This document shows positions 38,113-43,810 of a stretch of 43,810 nucleotides of DNA, one piece after another (position 1 is the stretch's first letter; each line of letters starts with the position of its first letter). Position numbers and translations under genes: made by a program. The notes beneath the pieces were generated by a model. It was not told the DNA's origin and ran no database searches. It worked only from the letters and a program-made list of their open reading frames with translations. Source of the stretch: Bacteroidota bacterium (lineage in GTDB: Bacteria > Bacteroidota > Bacteroidia > Chitinophagales > UBA2359); NCBI GenBank assembly GCA_020630215.1, contig JAHDBT010000007.1:1-43810 (forward strand), given 5' to 3'.

Positions 38113-39324
38113 ATGAGAATGCATATCCTAATTTTCCTTTTACTATCGTTACTAAGTCTCTTTGCTTGTACTGACGACGGTGATGATCCGAATAACAATT
38201 CCAATAACAACAATAATATGGAAGACGGATTGCCCATCATCAGCATCGATCCGATAGACGTTTTGGAAGGAGATGAAAACAGTTTCATCTACCTCAATAT
38301 TCGTTTATCTAAAGCATCGGAAGATACGGTTAGTGCGGTTGTTTCTACTATTAGCAACACTGCTATCGCCAACGAAGATTTTGTAGCAGTTGAATCGGAA
38401 CCTATTGTTTTTGAACCAGGGCAAGTACTCCTTAATTTCAAAATAGAAATATTAGGCGATACGGAATACGAGCAAGATGAACTGTTTTTTTTACAAACAT
38501 ACATACCTGTTAACGCTGATTTAGGCGACCATATAGCCGCCAACATTACCATTCAAAACGATGATTTAAATACCAATATACCCATTCCAACTAGTGGCAC
38601 AACTAGCCCATTAAGTTACGATGGCATGGAGTTAATTTGGCAAGATGAATTTGATGCTACAAGCGACCTCAGCCAAAACTGGACCTTCGAAATAGGAAAC
38701 GGCAATAGCGGTTGGGGCAACAACGAATTACAATACTACAGAGCCGAAAATGCCTCCTTAGTGGATGGACATTTGGTAATAGAAGCAAGAGAAGAATCTT
38801 TTGGAGGAAGAGCCTATACTTCTTCTAGGATGATCACTAAAAACGATTTTAACTTCCAATACGGACGAGTAGATATACGTGCCGCCTTACCTAAAGGACA
38901 AGGTATTTGGCCTGCACTATGGATGCTAGGCAATAATATTTCTACCGTAGGTTGGCCACAATGCGGCGAAATCGACATCATGGAAATTGTAGGACATGAG
39001 CCTAATCTTTTACATGGCACGGCGCATTGGTCGGGCGGAGGTTCGCATCAATACAACACGGGAACCATCCAATTAAGTAGTGGTAGTTTTAACAGTTCCT
39101 TCCATATATTTTCTGTTATTTGGAACGAAACAAGCATTGAATGGCTACTAGATGATGTACCTTATCATACTATGCAAATTACCGCTGCCGAGTTTAGTGA
39201 ATTTCAATCCGAATTTTTCTTTATCTTTAACGTCGCAGTTGGCGGAAATTGGCCAGGCAGCCCAGATGCCACCACCAATTTTCCACAACGCATGATAGTA
39301 GATTACATTAGAGTATTTCAATAA
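38113..39324 (+). CDS. GH16 endo-beta-1,3-glucanase (laminarinase-type) lipoprotein with Calx-beta domain
   Basis: The signal ends LFAC (Cys19), followed by TDDGDD, an acidic run suggesting surface export, and an Asn-rich linker. A Calx-beta-like domain covers about 39-153 (VLEGDENSFIYLNI, ANEDF, ITIQNDD). GH16 covers about 167-403, with WNN-type substrate loops (GWGNNELQYY), GIWPALWMLG and the catalytic motif GEIDIMEIVG. In that motif E286 is the predicted nucleophile, D288 the assisting Asp and E291 the acid/base. The ExDxxE spacing with Met belongs to the beta-bulge laminarinase/lichenase-like group. It should cut internal beta-1,3 (or mixed-link) glucan at the surface. The ATG at 38113 is chosen because it starts the signal peptide; the ATG at 38023 adds 30 residues of non-signal sequence. 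Confidence 0.92.
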   Translation: MRMHILIFLLLSLLSLFACTDDGDDPNNNSNNNNNMEDGLPIISIDPIDVLEGDENSFIYLNIRLSKASEDTVSAVVSTISNTAIANEDFVAVESEPIVFEPGQVLLNFKIEILGDTEYEQDELFFLQTYIPVNADLGDHIAANITIQNDDLNTNIPIPTSGTTSPLSYDGMELIWQDEFDATSDLSQNWTFEIGNGNSGWGNNELQYYRAENASLVDGHLVIEAREESFGGRAYTSSRMITKNDFNFQYGRVDIRAALPKGQGIWPALWMLGNNISTVGWPQCGEIDIMEIVGHEPNLLHGTAHWSGGGSHQYNTGTIQLSSGSFNSSFHIFSVIWNETSIEWLLDDVPYHTMQITAAEFSEFQSEFFFIFNVAVGGNWPGSPDATTNFPQRMIVDYIRVFQ

Positions 39325-39334
39325 ATAGTAGAAC

Positions 39335-39396
39335 GTAGAAGGTACGCTTCGCTAAAGGTATAAAGAGGGCTTCGGATTATTCTTTCTACCTTCTAC
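39335..39396 (+). terminator. Stem-loop after the GH16 gene
   Basis: GTAGAAGGTA / TACCTTCTAC, a perfect 10-bp inverted repeat with a loop of about 42 bases. Its left arm belongs to a 19-bp sequence (39326-39344) identical to 34220-34238 after susC. No T-run, so a true terminator is doubtful. Confidence 0.35.
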
Positions 39397-39452
39397 CAAA
39401 ATACCTTATACAAAAGTACACTCATTACCGAACAGTAACAATAAAACAAACT

Positions 39453-41039
39453 ATGGCAATTATTTCCTTTTTTGCATTTACCATCCTAGTAGCGGTAATT
39501 GCTTTTGTAGCCACTAAAAATACCAACGAAGAATCGGAAGATGGGTATTTTTTAGCTGGACGAAGCCTTACCGCAGGCGTAATAGCAGGGTCTTTACTAC
39601 TCACCAATCTTTCTACTGAACAAATTGTAGGTTTAAACGGACAAGCCTATACCGAAGGGATTTTGGTAATGGCTTGGGAAACTTTAGCCGCCATTGCAAT
39701 GGTAGTAACCGCTTTATTTTTACTGCCTCGTTATTTAAAACAAGGCATTACTACCGTGCCGCAATTTTTAGAAAGCCGCTACGATAAAATGACCAAAAGT
39801 ATTACCTCCGCATTATTTTTATCGGGCTATGTGGTCGTGCTACTACCTATTGTATTATACTCTGGTGCATTAGCCATTGTTACTATGTTTGACCTCCCTA
39901 CCGCCCTCGGCATGTCCGAAACAAATGCCTTGTGGTTGTGTGTATGGGGCATTGGCATTATCGGTTCTATTTACGCCATTTTTGGTGGACTAAAAGCTGT
40001 TGCCGTTTCCGATACCGTAAATGCCATTGGCTTATTAATTGGCGGTATCATGATTCCGCTTTTTGGCTTGGCTTATATTGGCGATGGTTCGATGATGGCA
40101 GGTATGAGCGAATTGTGGAATAGCAATCCTGATAAGTTTAAGGTGATTGGTGACAATAAAAGTTCTATTCCTTTTTCTACTATTTTTACAGGGATGATGT
40201 TAGTACAATTATTTTATTGGGGAACCAATCAGGTAATTATTCAGCGAGCATTAGCCGCAAAAAATTTAAAGGAAGGACAAAAGGGTTTACTACTAGCCGC
40301 AGGTATTAAAATACTAGGGCCACTAATTGTAGTACTACCTGGTATTATTGCCTACCACATTTTTGAAGGGCAATTAGCCGTACCCGATCAAGCTTATCCT
40401 AAATTGGTAAGTACGGTATTGCCAAGTGCTTTGGTAGGCTTATTTGCTGCTGTACTTTTTGGAGCCATTTTAAGTTCGTTTAACAGTGCCTTAAACAGCT
40501 CCGTAACATTATTTGGTTTAGATATTTACAAAGCCTACCTCAACAAAGATGCTACGGATAAACAGGTGGTAAAATACGGAAAACTATTTGGCGTTTTACT
40601 CGCCTTTTTCGCCATGTTTATTGCCCCCTTAATTGCCAAAGCTCCCGATGGATTATTTGGTTATTTACAAGAGGTAAATGGTTGTTACAGTATTCCTATT
40701 TTAACCATTATTGTAGTAGGCTACTTTACGAAACATGTGCCCGCTATTGCTGCAAAAATAGCCATGTTATCGGGCGTAATATTATACAGTATTAGTCAGT
40801 TTGTATTAAAACCTATGGTATTTGGTGCCGACAATTACCCCCACTTTTTACACGTCATGGCCATTTTATTTGTCCTTAATGTAGGCATTATGTTATTAAT
40901 TGGGCAACTACAACCACGACCACAAGCATACAGTTTACCCTACAACGAAAAAGTAGATATTACCCCTTATGCTTACACCAAACCTGTAGGCGCACTTATC
41001 TGTTTAATTGTTGTATTCTCGTACCTCTATTTCCGTTAA
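39453..41039 (+). CDS. Sodium/solute symporter family (SSS) transporter, SGLT-type
   Basis: About 13-14 hydrophobic helices span the whole 528 residues, with family signatures: DGYFLAGRSLTAGVIAGSLLLTN near the N-terminus, GGLKAVAVSDT in the middle, and the region around FGAILSSFNSALNSSVTLF. It is an inner-membrane sodium-coupled symporter. In PULs such members usually take up the mono- or oligosaccharide produced in the periplasm, here most likely glucose or short beta-glucans. It lies between GH16 and GH3, all on the same strand. The 980-bp gap before GH3 suggests a separate promoter for the latter. Substrate is inferred from context only. Confidence 0.9.
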   Translation: MAIISFFAFTILVAVIAFVATKNTNEESEDGYFLAGRSLTAGVIAGSLLLTNLSTEQIVGLNGQAYTEGILVMAWETLAAIAMVVTALFLLPRYLKQGITTVPQFLESRYDKMTKSITSALFLSGYVVVLLPIVLYSGALAIVTMFDLPTALGMSETNALWLCVWGIGIIGSIYAIFGGLKAVAVSDTVNAIGLLIGGIMIPLFGLAYIGDGSMMAGMSELWNSNPDKFKVIGDNKSSIPFSTIFTGMMLVQLFYWGTNQVIIQRALAAKNLKEGQKGLLLAAGIKILGPLIVVLPGIIAYHIFEGQLAVPDQAYPKLVSTVLPSALVGLFAAVLFGAILSSFNSALNSSVTLFGLDIYKAYLNKDATDKQVVKYGKLFGVLLAFFAMFIAPLIAKAPDGLFGYLQEVNGCYSIPILTIIVVGYFTKHVPAIAAKIAMLSGVILYSISQFVLKPMVFGADNYPHFLHVMAILFVLNVGIMLLIGQLQPRPQAYSLPYNEKVDITPYAYTKPVGALICLIVVFSYLYFR

Positions 41040-41185
41040 AAAACGAAACAGTATTATTGTTTTTGCCAAGTCCTTTTTCAAACATTTTGTAAAGGGATAA
41101 TGGCGAAGCCTTTGCCCAAAAGGGAAATAAATGGCAATACTTGGGGAGAGGATTTTTGATTTTTGATTCTTGAAATATGAGTTTT

Positions 41186-41415
41186 GATTTTTTATATGCT
41201 GATGCTAGGGGGAGATTTAAAATTTAAGATCGAAAATTTAGAATTTAAAATTTTTATATGCTGATGCTAGGAGGTTTGATTTTTGAAATATGATTTTTTA
41301 TATGCTGAATGATTAGGGATTTTTATGTTGACGCTAGAAAGGTTTGAAAATTATGATTTGGTAATTGATTATTATTTGAAAATCGGGAGTTGGTAATTGA
41401 TTATTATTTGAAAAT
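41186..41415. repeat. Degenerate AT-rich direct repeats
   Basis: TTTATATGCTGATGCTAGG occurs at 41191-41209 and 41253-41271, with decayed copies near 41296-41317 and 41320-41337. Separately, a 26-bp unit starting TTGGTAATTGATTATTATTT occurs without mismatch at 41358-41383 and 41390-41415 (32-bp period). They look like slippage or recombination products; no coding frame runs through them. Confidence 0.6.
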
Positions 41416-41487
41416 ACCCTTTTAAATTTAACTAGATCCCATAATCAAAGAAACTATATTCCCCTCCTGGGAGGTAGGGCTGAACAG

Positions 41488-41708
41488 TTAGGTGTGGAAT
41501 ATAGACGTAAAGTTGTAGCTAACACGCTGTTTCAATCGGATGCGGTGTACTTAACATGAGGTGCTTCGACTATCTGTTAATATACTTGTTGGTAGATCGG
41601 GTAAGCTGCATTCCATCAGGAGATGATAATGTACAGATGCTTCGAGCTGCTGTTTGTTCCGCAAGTATTTAGTTACAACTTTATGTCCTTTTATTGTCTC
41701 CATCCTAA
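41488..41708. repeat. 221-bp element with imperfect inverted ends (MITE or structured RNA)
   Basis: The left arm, 41488-41522 (TTAGG...GACGTAAAGTTGTAGCTAA), pairs with the right arm, 41669-41708 (TTAGTTACAACTTTATGTC...CCTAA). The innermost 19 bp match at 17 positions. The interior is less AT-rich than the flanks, has a small local stem (ATTCCATC / GATGATAAT) and two GTGCTTCGA / ATGCTTCGA words. No coding frame. It could be a non-autonomous transposable element or encode a folded RNA. Confidence 0.5.
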
Positions 41709-42018
41709 AGTCGGAAGACAGAGGGGCAAGGGAGGGTTCGTTCTCCCTTAAAATTTTTGATATGCAGGGGGGAGATTTAAAATCGAAAATTAAAAATTTC
41801 CATACTGCCCGGTCCAGCCTCCCGGCTTGATGTCAAAACTTTTAAAGCTATAACATCGAATTCGAGAGACTTCGACGAACAAAAATGAAACATCCCTCAA
41901 AAAAACTAACTAACCATTAACAACAAAACATCAGCCTAAAAACTGACTGCTGACAGTAAGCCAAACGAACGTTCTGACTACTGACTGCTAAAAAAACCGA
42001 CCACTAAAAAACACAGCA

Positions 42019-43810
42019 ATGAAGTTAAGCAACAATAAATTTCAACGATACATTTGGGTACTATTAATACCCATTTTTTCTGCCTGTTTAATAATGGCGC
42101 AAGACAAACCCATGTCGATAGATGCCAAAGTAGACGCACTACTTAAAAAGATGACCCTAGAAGAAAAGATAGGGCAAATGAACCTCTACAATGGCTTTTG
42201 GGAAGCTACTGGCCCTGCCCCTACCGAAGGGCAAGCCAAAGAGAAATACGAGCATCTACAACAAGGCTTAGTAGGCGGCGTACTCAATGTACGAGGAGCC
42301 GAAAATGTGCGTAAAATGCAACAGCTAGTAGTAGAAAAATCTCGCTTGGGTATTCCCTTACTATTTGGTTTTGATGTGATACATGGCCACAAAACCCTCT
42401 CCCCCATTCCCCTAGCAGAATCGGCAAGTTGGGATTTGACGGCCATCGAAAAATCGGCAAGAGTGGCAGCTATTGAAGCGTCGGCAGTTGGTATAAATTG
42501 GACCTTTGCGCCAATGGTAGATATATCGCGGGATGCTCGTTGGGGCAGAGTGATGGAAGGCGCAGGCGAAGATCCTTATTTAGGAAGTAAAATTGCCGAA
42601 GCTCGTGTAAAAGGTTTTCAAGGAGACGATTTAGCCGCCAACAATACCATTGCTGCTACCGCCAAACACTTTGCAGGTTACGGTTTTTCCGAATCGGGCA
42701 AAGATTACAATACCGTAGATGTAGGCACTTCGACTTTGTATAACATCATTCTTCCGCCCTTTAAAGCGGCTGTTGATCAAGAAGTGCAATCCATCATGAA
42801 CAGCTTTAATGTACTGAACGGCATCCCTGCAACTGGCGATCATTTTTTACAGCGAGACGTATTAAAAGACGGCTGGAATTTTAATGGTTTTATCGTATCC
42901 GATTGGAGTTCGGGCAAAGAAATGATAGCGCATGGATTTGCCAAGGACCTTAAACACGTAGCCAAATTATCTGCCAATGCAGGTTCTGATATGGACATGG
43001 AATCGTATGCTTATATTAGCCATTTAAAAGAGTTAGTAGACGACGGCAAGGTGAAAATGGACGTAATAGACGATGCCGTGCGACGCATTTTAAAAGTTAA
43101 ATTTAAATTAGGTTTGTTCGACGATCCGTACAAATATTGCGATGCTGCTAGAGAAAAAGACCTCCTTTACCACGACGACCATCAAGCAGCCGCATTAGAC
43201 ATTGCCAAAAAATCTATTGTACTCTTAAAAAACGAAAAAGCTTTATTGCCCCTTGATAAAAAACAAAAAAAATTAGCCGTTATTGGTGTATTAGCCAACG
43301 AAAAAAACAGTCCACTAGGAAACTGGCGTTTTGGTTCAGACGATAGCACAGCCGTTTCCGTACTAGAAGGATTAGCAGCCTATAACAAAAACATTCCTTA
43401 CGCCAAAGGTGCCGATGTAGCCATTGACAAAACCGATTTTTTCCACAAAGTAAAAATTAATGAAACCGATAAAAGCGGTTTTGAAGAGGCGATAAAATTA
43501 GCCAAAAAATCGGAAGTAGTAATTATGGTATTAGGCGAACATGGCTATCAAAGCGGCGAGGGTCGCAGTCGTGCCGACATAGGATTACCAGGCGTACAAC
43601 AAGATTTATTGGAAGCCGTACATGCCGTTAATCCCAACATTGTACTCGTATTAATGAACGGTCGCCCCCTAGCCATTCCGTGGGCTGTCGAAAACGTTCC
43701 TGCCATTTTAGAAACGTGGCAGCTAGGCAGTCAAAGCGGCCATGCCATAGCCCAAGTATTGTACGGCGACTACAACCCTAGCGGCAAACTCCCCATGACC
43801 TTCCCTAGAA
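42019..43810 (+). CDS. bglX: GH3 beta-glucosidase, 3' end beyond the window
   Basis: A signal peptide (hydrophobic core to about 31, ending LIMAQ) suggests the periplasm. The GH3 N-terminal barrel starts with VDALLKKMTLEEKIGQMN and includes GFDVIHGHKT, GRVMEGAGEDPYLGS, the substrate-binding AKHFAGYG (K216, H217) and the nucleophile in VSDWSSGKE (D295). The second alpha/beta domain starts near 390 (AKKSIVLLKNE.ALLPLD) and includes VVIMVLGEHGYQSGEGRSR. 597 residues are present, against about 750 in the BglX-type family. It cleaves terminal beta-linked glucose from oligosaccharides, completing laminarin breakdown to glucose. The start is the ATG at 42019, which gives the signal peptide. The frame is open at the window edge. 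Confidence 0.92.
   Translation, partial: MKLSNNKFQRYIWVLLIPIFSACLIMAQDKPMSIDAKVDALLKKMTLEEKIGQMNLYNGFWEATGPAPTEGQAKEKYEHLQQGLVGGVLNVRGAENVRKMQQLVVEKSRLGIPLLFGFDVIHGHKTLSPIPLAESASWDLTAIEKSARVAAIEASAVGINWTFAPMVDISRDARWGRVMEGAGEDPYLGSKIAEARVKGFQGDDLAANNTIAATAKHFAGYGFSESGKDYNTVDVGTSTLYNIILPPFKAAVDQEVQSIMNSFNVLNGIPATGDHFLQRDVLKDGWNFNGFIVSDWSSGKEMIAHGFAKDLKHVAKLSANAGSDMDMESYAYISHLKELVDDGKVKMDVIDDAVRRILKVKFKLGLFDDPYKYCDAAREKDLLYHDDHQAAALDIAKKSIVLLKNEKALLPLDKKQKKLAVIGVLANEKNSPLGNWRFGSDDSTAVSVLEGLAAYNKNIPYAKGADVAIDKTDFFHKVKINETDKSGFEEAIKLAKKSEVVIMVLGEHGYQSGEGRSRADIGLPGVQQDLLEAVHAVNPNIVLVLMNGRPLAIPWAVENVPAILETWQLGSQSGHAIAQVLYGDYNPSGKLPMTFPR

Larger units (their letters stand above)
41040..42018. other. 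Long intergenic region with several repeat types
   Basis: No gene is seen in these 979 bases. From left to right: small imperfect hairpins after the transporter stop (CCTTT/AAAGG near 41070-41094); degenerate direct repeats (41186-41415); and a palindromic CCTCC/GGAGG block at 41463-41474. Next is a 221-bp element with imperfect inverted ends (41488-41708), then a second copy of the GGGGGAGATTTAAAAT motif (41765-41795). Last is a CCGGTCCAGCCTCCCGGC-type block (41809-41827). The last 100 bases before GH3 have AGTCAGT/ACTGACT words but no clear promoter. Confidence 0.5.

Noticed and set aside
41350-41415. Two perfect 26-bp repeats as attachment sites of an integrated element
   Set aside because: They are only 32 bp apart, AT-rich, and enclose no integrase or cargo.
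41930-42000. Terminator or operator made of AGTCAGT/ACTGACT words before GH3
   Set aside because: The words are short, do not form a convincing stem with a T-run, and similar words follow susD, so they look like background low-complexity sequence.

Overview
The window comes from an AT-rich Bacteroidota genome, most likely a marine-type Saprospiria or related gliding lineage. Evidence: type IX secretion (T9SS) C-terminal sorting domains, SprB-type repeats, PKD and choice-of-anchor-D architectures, a SusC/SusD pair, weak or absent Shine-Dalgarno sites, and a TAnnTTTG-like promoter box. I see no rRNA, tRNA, CRISPR array or phage genes.

Left part (1-12.4 kb): a 503-aa helical protein of unknown function. 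Next is a 1826-aa secreted T9SS cargo with CUB and PKD domains and a three-fold repeated module holding amidotransferase-fold-like domains. A convergent ferritin-like diiron protein follows, then an orphan T9SS sorting domain that is a copied 3' end of the giant gene further right. Last is a soluble hybrid two-component regulator (TPR, histidine kinase, receiver, AraC).

Centre (12.9-26.3 kb): one 13.4-kb gene for a 4454-aa modular surface protein: two FG-GAP-like beta-propellers, FN3 domains, LamG, SprB-type repeats and a T9SS sorting domain. Upstream lie a 21-bp-period direct repeat and a TACCTTTG box, possibly the target of the neighbouring AraC-type regulator.

Right part (26.8-43.8 kb): an LRR lipoprotein, then a polysaccharide utilisation locus that reads as a laminarin (beta-1,3-glucan) system: membrane-tethered propeller/Y_Y_Y/HTH regulator, SusC, SusD, a two-fold repeated PKD surface lipoprotein, a Calx-beta/GH16 laminarinase lipoprotein, a sodium/solute symporter and a GH3 beta-glucosidase cut by the right edge. 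Proposed flow: GH16 cuts glucan at the surface, SusCD and the PKD lipoprotein bind and import it, GH3 releases glucose, and the symporter takes it into the cytoplasm.

The intergenic DNA is the least ordinary part. It holds three copies of a roughly 125-bp palindromic repeat. One copy lies inside a 348-bp MITE-like element with 23-bp terminal inverted repeats and 8-bp flanking direct repeats, and is itself interrupted by a 131-bp element. Other items are a 140-bp palindrome within the copied 3' end, a 221-bp structured element before GH3, and hairpins in the PUL spacers.
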